Shown: one piece after another, positions 47,477 through 55,948 of the stretch | Numbering within the stretch: position 1 is the first letter of the stretch | Layout: the number at the start of each line of letters is the position of its first letter | Origin: Pseudomonas sp. GOM7 | GTDB taxonomy: Bacteria; Pseudomonadota; Gammaproteobacteria; Pseudomonadales; Pseudomonadaceae | Assembly: GCF_026723825.1 (NCBI RefSeq) | Contig: NZ_CP113519.1 | Span: forward strand, 4,278,001 to 4,342,000 | Direction: 5' to 3' | Length of the DNA: 64,000 nucleotides | Notes under the pieces: generated by a model | The model's input: only the letters and a program-made list of their open reading frames with translations | Database searches by the model: none | Told to the model about the DNA's origin: nothing | Program-made: the position numbers and the translations under genes

Positions 47477-47630
47477 AGCTACAAGCTGCAAGCCTCAAGC
47501 TGCAAGCAAGAGCAAGAGCAAGAGCAAGAGCAAGAGCAAGAGCAAGAGCAAGAGCAAGAGCAAGAGCAAGAGCAAAAACAACGGGCGCCTAAGGGCGCCC
47601 GTTTTACTTGCAGCTTGAAGCTTGCCGCTT
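47477..47630. repeat. inverted heptamer repeat with CAAGAG microsatellite between dolP and sspB
   Basis: Left arm 47477-47507 (GCTACAAGCTGCAAGCC, TCAAGCTGCAAGC), then about 11.5 perfect copies of CAAGAG at 47507-47575, then a terminator, then the right arm 47606-47630 (CTTGCAGCTTGAAGC, TTGCCGC), which ends against the sspB stop codon. Confidence 0.92.
47581..47606. terminator. bidirectional terminator between dolP and sspB
   Basis: ACGGGCGCC pairs with GGCGCCCGT around a four-base loop and is followed by TTT; the A run on the other side serves the opposite strand. Confidence 0.85.
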
Positions 47631-48045
47631 ATTTGACCACTTTCAGGCTCGGCCGCCCGCTCGGGCGTGGCGGTTCGCCGCCATCATCCGGGCCATCGTC
47701 TTCCGGGCCCTGCTCCTCGGCCTGAGGCGCGGTATGTGGCTCGGCATCGAAGACCATGCCCTGGCCGTTCTCCCGCGCATAGATCGCCAGGATCGCCTGG
47801 GACGGCAGGTAGAGGCTGTGCGCCACACCACCGAAACGCCCCTCGAAGCTCACCGCCTGGTTGTCCATGTGCAGGTCGCGCACCGCAGTGGGCGATGCAT
47901 TGAGCACGATCTGCCCATCATTGGCGAAACCTGGCGGCACACGCACGCCGGGGTATTCGGCATTGACCAGCAGGTGCGGGGTACAGTCGTTATCGACGAT
48001 CCATTCGTACAGGGCACGGATCAGGTAGGGACGACTGGAATTCAT
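47629..48045 (-). CDS. sspB: ClpXP protease specificity-enhancing factor
   Basis: A 138-residue adaptor that brings ssrA-tagged proteins to ClpXP. The N-terminal domain starts SSRPYLIRALYEWIVDNDCTPHLLV and includes NDGQIVLNASPTAVRDL and FGGVAHSLYLP. A disordered acidic linker leads to the C-terminal ClpX-binding peptide GRPSLKVVK, close to the family's tail. I use the ATG at 48045 because the family begins here; it lies 19 bases after sspA, so the two are one unit. Confidence 0.95.
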   Translation of the reverse strand: MNSSRPYLIRALYEWIVDNDCTPHLLVNAEYPGVRVPPGFANDGQIVLNASPTAVRDLHMDNQAVSFEGRFGGVAHSLYLPSQAILAIYARENGQGMVFDAEPHTAPQAEEQGPEDDGPDDGGEPPRPSGRPSLKVVK

Positions 48046-48064
48046 GGTGTCTCCTCCTCGCGCG

Positions 48065-48682
48065 TCAGCGCATGTCTCGTTCGACGCTGGAAAGGCTGGC
48101 CCGGAAGCTTTCACGGGCGAACTGGCGCTCCATGTAGTCGAGCAACGGCTTGGCCGGCCGTGGCAGTTCGATGCCCAGCACGGGCAAGCGCCACAGTATC
48201 GGTAACAGGCAGCAATCGACCAGGCTCAGTTCTTCACTGAGAAAGAAAGGTTTGTCGGCGAACAGCGCCGATACACCGGTCAGACTCTCGCGTAGCTCCT
48301 TGCGCGCCAGGGCCTTGTCGGCCTCCTTGCTGCGCGCATCGAGAATCCGGTCGACCAGCGAACACCAGTCGCGCTGGATGCGATGCATGAGCAGACGGCT
48401 GTTGGCCCGCGCCACCGGATAGACGGGCAACAGTGGCGGGTGTGGATAACGCTCGTCCAGATACTCCATCACCACGGAGGATTCGTACAGCGCCAGATCA
48501 CGATCGACCAGAGTGGGCACGGTGCCGTAGGGGTTGGCTTCGGCCAGCTTGGGCGGGCAACGCCCGGACTCGACCTCGATGATCTCGACGCTGACGCCCT
48601 TCTCGGCGAGCACCAGACGCACCCGATGACAATAATGGTCGGCGGGGTCGGAGTAGCAGGTCAACCTATTGGTCACCGCCAT
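48065..48682 (-). CDS. sspA: stringent starvation protein A
   Basis: A 205-residue GST-fold protein that binds RNA polymerase and aids stationary-phase survival and virulence gene expression. The N-terminal domain has LTCYSDPADHYCHRVRLVLAEKGVSVEII and NPYGTVPTLVDRDLALYESSVVMEYLDERYPHPPL; the PHP surface pocket (here PHPP) is present. It lacks glutathione transferase activity in E. coli. The ATG at 48682 has AGGAGGA upstream. Confidence 0.95.
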   Translation of the reverse strand: MAVTNRLTCYSDPADHYCHRVRLVLAEKGVSVEIIEVESGRCPPKLAEANPYGTVPTLVDRDLALYESSVVMEYLDERYPHPPLLPVYPVARANSRLLMHRIQRDWCSLVDRILDARSKEADKALARKELRESLTGVSALFADKPFFLSEELSLVDCCLLPILWRLPVLGIELPRPAKPLLDYMERQFARESFRASLSSVERDMR

Positions 48683-48843
48683 GGCGATCCTCCTCGCTTT
48701 TATATTCCAGAAACACGAAAAATGATCAGAAGCGGTTTTGCCATCGCCCGCCACGGCAAGCGATGAGAGACGCAAACGCTTCGAGCAACTCCTGACTCGC
48801 AGGCACTTGCCATGCTAGGCAGCACCAGGATCCTCAAGCACAA

Positions 48844-48875
48844 AAACCTGCGCGCCCATCAGGGCGCGCAGGTTT
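48844..48875. terminator. bidirectional hairpin after cytochrome c1
   Basis: AAACCTGCGCGCCC pairs with GGGCGCGCAGGTTT around a tiny loop. It ends the petABC transcript and lies upstream of sspA. Confidence 0.85.
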
Positions 48876-48894
48876 CGGGCAGAGTCGCAACGAC

Positions 48895-49677
48895 TTAGTG
48901 AACGTCCTTCCAGTACTCGCGCTTGAGCAGGTAGGCGAACACGAAGAAGAACGCCAGGTACAGCAGCACGTAGGTGCCGATGCGCTGGGACTTCAGCTTG
49001 ACCGGGTTGGCCGAGTAGGCCAGGAAGGTCACCAGGTTCTTGATCTTGTCGTCGAACTCGGCCTCGCTCAGGGTGCCGGTGTTGGGCTCGACGACGAGTT
49101 GATCGCAGGCCTCATGGGTGATCGGCGTGCCGGTCAGCGGGTCGAACTGCTTCTTGCCGTCGGTGACCACCTGAACCTGCTTGCAACCGATGACCTGGTT
49201 GCCCTGCAGACCAGCCAGCACGTTGGGCATGCCCACGTTCGGGAATACCGTGTTGTTGACGCCCAGCGGACGGGTCGGGTCGGCGTAGAAGCTGCGCAGG
49301 TAGGTGTACAGCCAGTCGTTGCCACGTACACGAGCCACCAGGGTCAGGTCGGGCGGAGCGGCACCGAACCAGACCTTGGCATCTTCCGGATGCATGCCGT
49401 TCTTCATATGGTCGCCGATCTTGGCGCCGGTGAAGACCAGGTTTTTCATCATCACTTCTTCGGGGATGCCAAGATCCTTGGCAACCCGCTCGTAACGCTG
49501 AAACTTGGCCGAGTGGCAACCCATGCAGTAGTTGGCGAAGGTACGTGCGCCGTCCTGCATGGCAGCCTTGTCGGTCAGGTCGATATCGACCTTGTCCAGA
49601 TGCACATCCTCACCACCAGCAGCGAACGCCAGAACAGGCATCGCAGCGAATACAAATGCAGCAAATAGCTTTTTCAT
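48895..49677 (-). CDS. petC: ubiquinol-cytochrome c reductase, cytochrome c1
   Basis: A 260-residue heme protein of complex III. Signal peptide 1-20, CMGCH heme site at 51-55, axial methionine probably in GMPNVLAG, and a C-terminal membrane anchor (GTYVLLYLAFFFVFAYLLKREYWKDVH). I use the ATG at 49677, which overlaps the petB stop; the longer frame upstream lies in petB. Confidence 0.95.
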   Translation of the reverse strand: MKKLFAAFVFAAMPVLAFAAGGEDVHLDKVDIDLTDKAAMQDGARTFANYCMGCHSAKFQRYERVAKDLGIPEEVMMKNLVFTGAKIGDHMKNGMHPEDAKVWFGAAPPDLTLVARVRGNDWLYTYLRSFYADPTRPLGVNNTVFPNVGMPNVLAGLQGNQVIGCKQVQVVTDGKKQFDPLTGTPITHEACDQLVVEPNTGTLSEAEFDDKIKNLVTFLAYSANPVKLKSQRIGTYVLLYLAFFFVFAYLLKREYWKDVH

Positions 49678-50888
49678 CAGCCAGTCACCCTTTCCGGAAC
49701 CGGTTTGGTCTTCTCCATCCTGGTGTAGAACGGCATCAGGATGAAGTACGCGAAGTACAGGACGGTGCACACCTGCGACAGCAGGGTACGGCCCGGAGTC
49801 GGAGCCAGCACACCCAGTACGCCGAGGATGACGAAGGAGACGCAGAAGATCAGCAGCCAGATCTTGCTCAGCCAGCCCTTGTAGCGCATCGACTTGACCG
49901 GGCTACGATCCAGCCAGGGCAGGACGAACAGCACGGCAATGGCCGCGCCCATGGCGATGACGCCGAGCAACTTGTCCGGCACCGCGCGCAGAATCGCGTA
50001 GAACGGGGTGAAGTACCAGACCGGGGCGATGTGAGCCGGGGTCTTGAACGGGTTGGCCTGCTCGAAGTTCGGCTTCTCGAGGAAGTAACCGCCCATCTCC
50101 GGGAAGAAGAACACCACGGCGCAGAACACGAAGAGGAAGACCACGACACCGACGATGTCCTTCACGGTGTAGTACGGATGGAACGCGATGCCATCGAGGG
50201 GCACGCCGTTCTCGTCCTTCTTCTTCTTGATGTCGACGCCGTCCGGGTTGTTCGAGCCGACTTCATGTAGCGCCAGGATGTGCAGCACCACCAGGCCGAG
50301 CAGGACGATCGGCAGTGCGATCACGTGCAGGGCGAAGAAGCGGTTCAGGGTGATGCCGGAGATCAGATAGTCACCACGGATCCACTGGGTCAGGTCGTCG
50401 CCGATGACCGGGATGGCACCGAACAGCGAGATGATCACCTGGGCACCCCAGTAGGACATCTGGCCCCAGGGCAGCAGGTAACCCATGAAGGCTTCGGCCA
50501 TCAGGCACAGGTAGATCAGCATGCCGAAGATCCACACCAGCTCGCGCGGCTTCTGGTAGGAGCCGTAGAGCAGACCGCGGAACATATGCAGGTAGACAAC
50601 CACGAAGAACGCCGAAGCGCCGGTGGAGTGCAGATAGCGGATGATCCAGCCGTACTCGACATCACGCATGATGTATTCGACGGAGGCGAAGGCCTCTTCG
50701 GCGGACGGGGTGAAGCTCATGGTCAGCCAGATGCCGGTGAGGATCTGGTTGACCAGCACCAGCAGTGCCAGGGAGCCGAAGAAGTAGAAGAAGTTGAAGT
50801 TCTTCGGTGCGTAGTATTTGGAGAGATGGTCTTCCCACATCTTGGTGGCGGGGAAGCGCGCATCCACCCATTCCATGAATTTGCTCAT
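49677..50888 (-). CDS. petB: ubiquinol-cytochrome c reductase, cytochrome b
   Basis: A 403-residue membrane subunit of complex III with eight spans. Heme-ligating histidines lie in HSTGASAFFVVVYLHMFRG and HVIALPIVLLGLVVLHILALHEVG. The Qo-site motif usually written PEWY reads PVWY here (APVWYFTPFYAI), a variant I recall from beta- and gammaproteobacteria. It overlaps both petA and petC by single bases. Confidence 0.96.
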   Translation of the reverse strand: MSKFMEWVDARFPATKMWEDHLSKYYAPKNFNFFYFFGSLALLVLVNQILTGIWLTMSFTPSAEEAFASVEYIMRDVEYGWIIRYLHSTGASAFFVVVYLHMFRGLLYGSYQKPRELVWIFGMLIYLCLMAEAFMGYLLPWGQMSYWGAQVIISLFGAIPVIGDDLTQWIRGDYLISGITLNRFFALHVIALPIVLLGLVVLHILALHEVGSNNPDGVDIKKKKDENGVPLDGIAFHPYYTVKDIVGVVVFLFVFCAVVFFFPEMGGYFLEKPNFEQANPFKTPAHIAPVWYFTPFYAILRAVPDKLLGVIAMGAAIAVLFVLPWLDRSPVKSMRYKGWLSKIWLLIFCVSFVILGVLGVLAPTPGRTLLSQVCTVLYFAYFILMPFYTRMEKTKPVPERVTG

Positions 50889-51481
50889 CAGGCCTTCTCC
50901 TGGTCCACACCGATGACGATGACGTCATCCGTCTCGTAGCTATACGGCGGCACCGGCAGGTTCAACGGCGCCGGCTGGGCCTTGTAGACGCGCCCGGCGA
51001 GGTCGTAACGGGAACCGTGACACGGGCAGAAGTAACCACCCACCCAGTCAGGCCCCAGATCGGCGGGCGCCACTTCCGGACGGAAGGACGGCGAGCAGCC
51101 CAGGTGGGTGCACAGGCCAACCAGCACCAGCAGCTCGGGCTTGATCGAACGGGTCTTCTTGTCGACGTAGGGGGGCTGTACGGAAGCCTCGGAGTCCGGA
51201 TCGGCCACGCGATCTTCGATCTTGTTCAGGTTGTTCAGAATCTCCTCGGTACGGCGCACGATGAACACCGGCTGACCGCGCCACTCAGCAACCATCTGCT
51301 GACCCGCCTCGATCTTGGCGACGTTCACCTTCACCGGTGCCCCGGCCGCCTTGGCCTTGGCACTGGGGAACCATGACCCCACGAACGGAGTCGCAGCACC
51401 TACCGCCCCTGCAGCGCCCACCACGGAGGTGGCCGCTACCAGGAAGCGACGCCGGCCTGCATTCACGCCGTCATTGCTCAT
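50888..51481 (-). CDS. petA: ubiquinol-cytochrome c reductase, Rieske iron-sulfur subunit
   Basis: A 197-residue subunit. A twin-arginine signal anchor (GRRRFLVAATSVVGAAGAVG) is followed by the 2Fe-2S domain with CTHLGCSP and CPCHGSRYD. It is the first gene of the petABC operon. It starts about 250 bases after the rpsI end, behind that operon's terminator. Confidence 0.96.
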   Translation of the reverse strand: MSNDGVNAGRRRFLVAATSVVGAAGAVGAATPFVGSWFPSAKAKAAGAPVKVNVAKIEAGQQMVAEWRGQPVFIVRRTEEILNNLNKIEDRVADPDSEASVQPPYVDKKTRSIKPELLVLVGLCTHLGCSPSFRPEVAPADLGPDWVGGYFCPCHGSRYDLAGRVYKAQPAPLNLPVPPYSYETDDVIVIGVDQEKA

Positions 51482-51681
51482 TCAGTCGTCTCCCATCAGC
51501 TTTGTGGCCTGTTGTTCAGGCCTCTACTAAGTAAAAATCGGGCCGCGCAAAAAATTCGCCAAATGGTAAAGAAAACCCCCTTTTCTGACAAGGTAATTAC
51601 CTAGCACAAGGCCAGCGAAAGCCTTGTCGGGCGCGGCCTGCGCATATGCGGCACGTTGTCGCAGGATTTTTCCAGCCCCAT

Positions 51682-51714
51682 AAAAAACGCCCAGCTCCGT
51701 AAGGAAACTGGGCG
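51682..51714 (-). terminator. terminator of rplM-rpsI
   Basis: Minus strand CGCCCAG pairs with CTGGGCG around a 13-base loop, followed by TTTTTT. Confidence 0.85.
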
Positions 51715-51736
51715 CTTCTGACAAGCGTAGTCGCGA

Positions 51737-52129
51737 TTAACGCTTGGAGTACTGCGGACGCTTACGCGCTTTGCGCAGACCGACCTTCTTACGCTCGACC
51801 TCACGGGCGTCACGAGTGACGTAACCGGCTTTACGCAACGGGCTGCGCAGGGTCTCGTCGTACTCGATCAGAGCGCGGGTGATACCGTGACGGATCGCAC
51901 CAGCCTGACCACTGACACCACCACCGGCGACGGTGACGAAGATGTCGAACTTCTCGACGGTCTCGGTCAGCTCCAGCGGCTGACGCACGACCATGCGAGC
52001 GGTCTCACGGCCGAAGAAGGTATCCAGGCTGCGGTTGTTGATGGAGATGTTGCCAGTACCCGGACGCAGGAAAACGCGTGCGGTTGCGGTCTTGCGACGG
52101 CCAGTGCCGTAGTTTTGAGTCGCCGACAT
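51737..52129 (-). CDS. rpsI: 30S ribosomal protein S9
   Basis: A 130-residue ribosomal protein starting QNYGTGRRKTATARVFLRPG and ending in the basic tail KARKRPQYSKR, which reaches the P-site tRNA. It follows rplM by 14 bases, the standard pair. Confidence 0.98.
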   Translation of the reverse strand: MSATQNYGTGRRKTATARVFLRPGTGNISINNRSLDTFFGRETARMVVRQPLELTETVEKFDIFVTVAGGGVSGQAGAIRHGITRALIEYDETLRSPLRKAGYVTRDAREVERKKVGLRKARKRPQYSKR

Positions 52130-52143
52130 AGTGAACTATTCCG

Positions 52144-52572
52144 TTAAATCTTCAGTTCTTGGGGCTGCTGAGCGGTATGCGGGTGAGCGGCACCCTTGTA
52201 CACCTTCAGCTTGCGGTACATGTCGCGACCCAGCGGGTTCTTCGGCAGCATGCCTTTGACCGCGGTCTCGATCACACGCTCAGGGGCACGAGCGATCAAC
52301 TTCTCGAAGTTGATCTCTTTGATGCCGCCCGGGAAACCGGAGTGGGAGTAGTACTTCTTGTCGCTCGCCTTGGCACCGGTTACACGAACCTGCTCGGCGT
52401 TGATCACGACGATGTAGTCGCCGGTGTCAACGTGCGGGGTGTACTCGGGCTTGTGCTTGCCGCGCAGACGGCTGGCGATTTCGGTGGCCAGACGACCCAG
52501 GGTCTGACCTGCAGCGTCGACGACGTACCAGTCGCGCTTAACAGTTTCCGGTTTTGCAGTAAAAGTCTTCAT
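52144..52572 (-). CDS. rplM: 50S ribosomal protein L13
   Basis: A 142-residue ribosomal protein: MKTFTAKPETVKRDWYVVDA start, HVDTGDYIVVINAEQVRVTG, and KGMLPKNPLGRDMYRKLKVY. First gene of the rplM-rpsI operon. Confidence 0.98.
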   Translation of the reverse strand: MKTFTAKPETVKRDWYVVDAAGQTLGRLATEIASRLRGKHKPEYTPHVDTGDYIVVINAEQVRVTGAKASDKKYYSHSGFPGGIKEINFEKLIARAPERVIETAVKGMLPKNPLGRDMYRKLKVYKGAAHPHTAQQPQELKI

Positions 52573-52613
52573 TCGCTATAGCCTCAGGGGCCGCCCTGAA
52601 AATAAGACGGCGG

Positions 52614-52642
52614 ATCTTACTGAATAGTGCTTGCTTTGACAA
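52614..52642 (-). promoter_or_regulatory. sigma70 promoter of rplM-rpsI
   Basis: Minus strand -35 TTGTCA, 17-base spacer, -10 TAAGAT, about 40 bases before the rplM start. Confidence 0.75.
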
Positions 52643-52853
52643 GTCAAAGACAGCCGGAAACAGACGCTATCGGGGGCTCGGGTCAGCGCGTCCGCCACGG
52701 CAGGGGGTTCGGTGGGCTAGGCATCCCCACCTTCTCTGTCGGCGAGCTAGGCGTTCCCGCGTCGAGAGCCGCGGAATTATGCCGATTGCAGCGAAAATAG
52801 CAACCTGCTTTGATGGATCCTTTTTTCCATGAGCAAAAAACGAGGAGATCGCC

Positions 52854-53891
52854 ATGCAATACCGTCAGCTCGGCCGCACCGACCTCAAGGTCAGCGCCAT
52901 CTGCCTGGGCACCATGACCTGGGGTGAGCAGAACAGCGAAGCCGAGGGCCATGCTCAGATCGAACGCGCCAAGGCCTGCGGCATCAACTTCATCGATACC
53001 GCCGAGATGTACCCGGTACCGCCTCGCGCCGAAACCTACAGCAAGACCGAGCAGATCATCGGCAGCTATTTCAAGCAACGCGGTGACCGCGTCGATTGGA
53101 TCCTGGCCAGCAAGATCGCCGGCCCCGGCAACGGCATCACGCACATTCGCGACGGCCAGCTCAAATTCAATCGCCAGCACATAGTGGCAGCGCTGGACGC
53201 CAGCCTGAAACGCTTGCAGACCGACTGGATCGACCTCTACCAGTTGCATTGGCCAGAGCGCCCCACCAACTTCTTCGGCCAACTCGGCTACACGCACCGG
53301 GACGCCGACTTCACCCCGCTGGAAGAAACCCTGGAAGTGCTCGACGAGCAGATTAAGGCAGGCAAGATCCGCCATATCGGCCTGTCCAACGAAACGCCCT
53401 GGGGCACCATGAAGTTCCTGCAACTGGCCGAGAGCCGTGGCTGGCCGCGTGCGGTGTCGATCCAGAACCCCTACAACCTGCTCAATCGCAGCTTCGAGGT
53501 GGGTCTGGCGGAAGTGGCGATTCGCGAACAGTGCGGCTTGCTGGCCTATTCACCGCTAGCCTTCGGCATGCTCAGTGGCAAGTACGAAGGCGGCGCCCGC
53601 CCCGCCGGTGCACGCATCAGCCTGTTCAGCCGCTTCGCCCGCTACACCAACCCGCAGGCGGAGGCGGCCTGCTCGCGCTACGTGGCCCTGGCCCGCGAGC
53701 ATGGGCTGGACCCGGCGCAGATGGCGCTGGCCTTCGTCACCGCGCAACCCTTCGTCACCAGCAACATTATCGGCGCCACCAGCCTGGAGCAACTGGACAG
53801 CAACCTGGCCAGCGCCGAGCTGAAGCTATCCGAGGAAGTGCTGGCCGGCATCGAAGCGATTCACAAGGAGCAACCCAACCCGGCTCCCTAA
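52854..53891 (+). CDS. aldo/keto reductase (Tas-like)
   Basis: A 345-residue NADP(H)-dependent oxidoreductase with a TIM barrel. Start YRQLGRTDLKVSAICLGTMTWGEQN; active-site Asp and Tyr in FIDTAEMYPVP; HWPERPTNFFG and IGLSNETPWG follow. The pattern resembles E. coli Tas. The substrate is unknown. AGGAG lies ten bases before the ATG. Its TAA overlaps the TAG of the convergent nfi gene. Confidence 0.92.
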   Translation: MQYRQLGRTDLKVSAICLGTMTWGEQNSEAEGHAQIERAKACGINFIDTAEMYPVPPRAETYSKTEQIIGSYFKQRGDRVDWILASKIAGPGNGITHIRDGQLKFNRQHIVAALDASLKRLQTDWIDLYQLHWPERPTNFFGQLGYTHRDADFTPLEETLEVLDEQIKAGKIRHIGLSNETPWGTMKFLQLAESRGWPRAVSIQNPYNLLNRSFEVGLAEVAIREQCGLLAYSPLAFGMLSGKYEGGARPAGARISLFSRFARYTNPQAEAACSRYVALAREHGLDPAQMALAFVTAQPFVTSNIIGATSLEQLDSNLASAELKLSEEVLAGIEAIHKEQPNPAP

Positions 53892-54601
53892 AGAAGTGAA
53901 GGCTGATCGCTGCTGGCATCGCGTCGCGACGCCAGGCGATCGGCCAGGCGGGTCGGTTCGGGCAGGCGATGACGTCTGACACAGGCCATCACCAGCTCAG
54001 GCGCACGCTCGAGGCTGACCCGATTACCCGGCGAGACGATCAGCGGCCGTACACGATCCTTGCTGCGCAACACCCAGCCGATTCGCTCGCCCCTCCTGCT
54101 CAGCAGCTCGACGCATGCACCCTGCGTCTCATCCAGCTCGGCGTGATGCCCCGTAAGAATCTTCTTGGCCACGCCAATGGTCGGCAAGCCGCTGACCACA
54201 CCCAGGTGCGCAGCGATGCCCAGGCCGCGCGGGTGGGCGACGCCATGGCCGTCGACGAAGATCAGATCCGGCTCCTGCGACAAGCCGGCCAATGCCTGCA
54301 GCAAGGCCGGCAGCTCACGAAAGGATAACAGCCCAGGCACGTAGGGCATGCGAGTGGGGATACGCGCCACGCATTCGGCCAGCGGTTCCAGCGTTGTGGC
54401 GTCGAGCAGTACCGCCGCCGCGCGGGTGATGGCACCGCCCTCCTCGAAGCCGACATCAACGCCCGCCAGGCGCCGCAGCGGCGGATAATCGTCCTCCAGC
54501 CGCACTTGCTGGGCCAGGCGCGCCTGCAGTTCACGGGCAGCCGCCGGGCTGCCGTCCCAGCCCGCGAAGGGGGACGCTGCCAGTTCACTCAATCGGGTCA
54601 T
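53888..54601 (-). CDS. nfi: deoxyribonuclease V (endonuclease V)
   Basis: A 237-residue enzyme that nicks DNA one base 3' of deoxyinosine in repair of deaminated adenine. The metal-binding aspartate in AGVDVGF, the PYVPGLLSFRE wedge (PYxP motif) and VDGHGVAHPRGLGIAAHLGV with the catalytic aspartate and histidine are all present, as is GVAKKIL. It is convergent with the aldo/keto reductase gene and shares bases of the stop codons. Confidence 0.95.
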   Translation of the reverse strand: MTRLSELAASPFAGWDGSPAAARELQARLAQQVRLEDDYPPLRRLAGVDVGFEEGGAITRAAAVLLDATTLEPLAECVARIPTRMPYVPGLLSFRELPALLQALAGLSQEPDLIFVDGHGVAHPRGLGIAAHLGVVSGLPTIGVAKKILTGHHAELDETQGACVELLSRRGERIGWVLRSKDRVRPLIVSPGNRVSLERAPELVMACVRRHRLPEPTRLADRLASRRDASSDQPSLL

Positions 54602-54670
54602 GAGGTTCTCCAGGCCTTTATGCCTTGGAGCCCTGCGCCGATGGCCGAGTTCGCCACGTGACGTGCAGGC

Positions 54671-55807
54671 TCAAAGAGCGCGGGCGATGATCTCTTTCAT
54701 GATCTCGTTGGTGCCGGCGTAGATGCGTTGCACCCGCGCATCGGCCCAGGCGCGTGCCACTGGATATTCCCACATGAAGCCGTAGCCACCATGCAGTTGC
54801 ACGCATTCGTCGAGCACCTTGCATTGCAGATCGGTGCTCCAGTACTTGAGCATCGCCGCAGTGGGTACGTCGAGCTTGCCCTCAAGGTGCAACTCCAGAC
54901 AGCGGTCGATGAACACCCGGCCAACCTGAAGCTCGGTGGCCATCTCGGCCAGCTTGAAGCGGGTGTTCTGAAAATCCGCCACGGCTTTGCCGAACGCCTT
55001 GCGCTCGCGGGTGTAGTCCAGTGTCCATTGCAGCGCTGCCTCGGCCGATGCCAGCGCGCCGACACCCACGGTCAGGCGTTCCTGCGGCAACTCCTGCATC
55101 AGGTAGGCGAAGCCCATGCCCGCCTGACCCAGCAGATTCTCCTTGGGCACACGCACGTCCTGGAAGAACAGCTCCGAGGTGTCCTGCGCCTTCATGCCCA
55201 CCTTCTCCAGGCGCTTGCCCTTGGAAAAGCCCGGCGTGCTGGCCTCGACCAGAAACAGGCTGGTGCCCTTGGCGCCAGCCTTGGGATCGGTCTTGGCCAC
55301 GACTATCACCAGATCGGCCAGCCAGCCATTGGTGATGAAGGTCTTCGAGCCGTTGATCACGTACTCGTCACCATCGAGCACAGCGCTGGTCTTCACGCCC
55401 TGCAGGTCGGAGCCGGCCCCCGGCTCGGTCATGGCGATGGCGGTGACCATCTCGCCGCTCACCAGCTTGGGCAGGTAGTGCTGCTTCTGCGCCTCGCTGC
55501 CGTAATGCAGGATGTAGGGCGCAACGATATCCGAGTGCAGGGAGAAGCCGATGCCGGTCAGCCCCAGACGACCGATCTCCTCGATCACCACGGCGCTGTA
55601 GAGAAAATCCGCGGCCATGCCGCCATATTCCTCGGGGAGGTGCGAGCAGAGCAGGCCGGCCTCGCCCGCCTTGTTCCACAGGGTTCGATCGACATGGCCG
55701 TCCTTCTCCCACTGCGAGTGATAAGGCACGGCTTCGCGCTCGAGAAACTTGCGCACGCTATCGCGGAACAGTTCATGGTCGGAGCTGAATATCGTTCTGG
55801 GAATCAT
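54671..55807 (-). CDS. acyl-CoA dehydrogenase
   Basis: A 378-residue FAD enzyme oxidising acyl-CoA at the alpha-beta bond. FAD/substrate motifs: AIAMTEPGAGSDLQGVKTSA and NGSKTFITNG. The catalytic glutamate is in GGYGFMWEYPVARAWADARVQRI, in the position typical of long- and medium-chain enzymes. The C-terminus GTNEIMKEIIARAL matches the family. It is divergent from the AraC-type regulator, which may control it. Confidence 0.93.
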   Translation of the reverse strand: MIPRTIFSSDHELFRDSVRKFLEREAVPYHSQWEKDGHVDRTLWNKAGEAGLLCSHLPEEYGGMAADFLYSAVVIEEIGRLGLTGIGFSLHSDIVAPYILHYGSEAQKQHYLPKLVSGEMVTAIAMTEPGAGSDLQGVKTSAVLDGDEYVINGSKTFITNGWLADLVIVVAKTDPKAGAKGTSLFLVEASTPGFSKGKRLEKVGMKAQDTSELFFQDVRVPKENLLGQAGMGFAYLMQELPQERLTVGVGALASAEAALQWTLDYTRERKAFGKAVADFQNTRFKLAEMATELQVGRVFIDRCLELHLEGKLDVPTAAMLKYWSTDLQCKVLDECVQLHGGYGFMWEYPVARAWADARVQRIYAGTNEIMKEIIARAL

Positions 55808-55948
55808 GGCGCTACCTGAAATCCGGGGGCAGAGAAGGGTTGCTCGACTTTAGCCAAGCAAACGCTTGGTCACACTGGACACATGCGCCAAAAAATAAGA
55901 CGATCCAGCCAGTGTATGACCACTTAGCCTTCAACAAGAATAAAAAAC

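Noticed and set aside
52667..52855. Short minus-strand frame before the aldo/keto reductase gene
   Set aside because: No ribosome site or similarity; the composition fits intergenic sequence.
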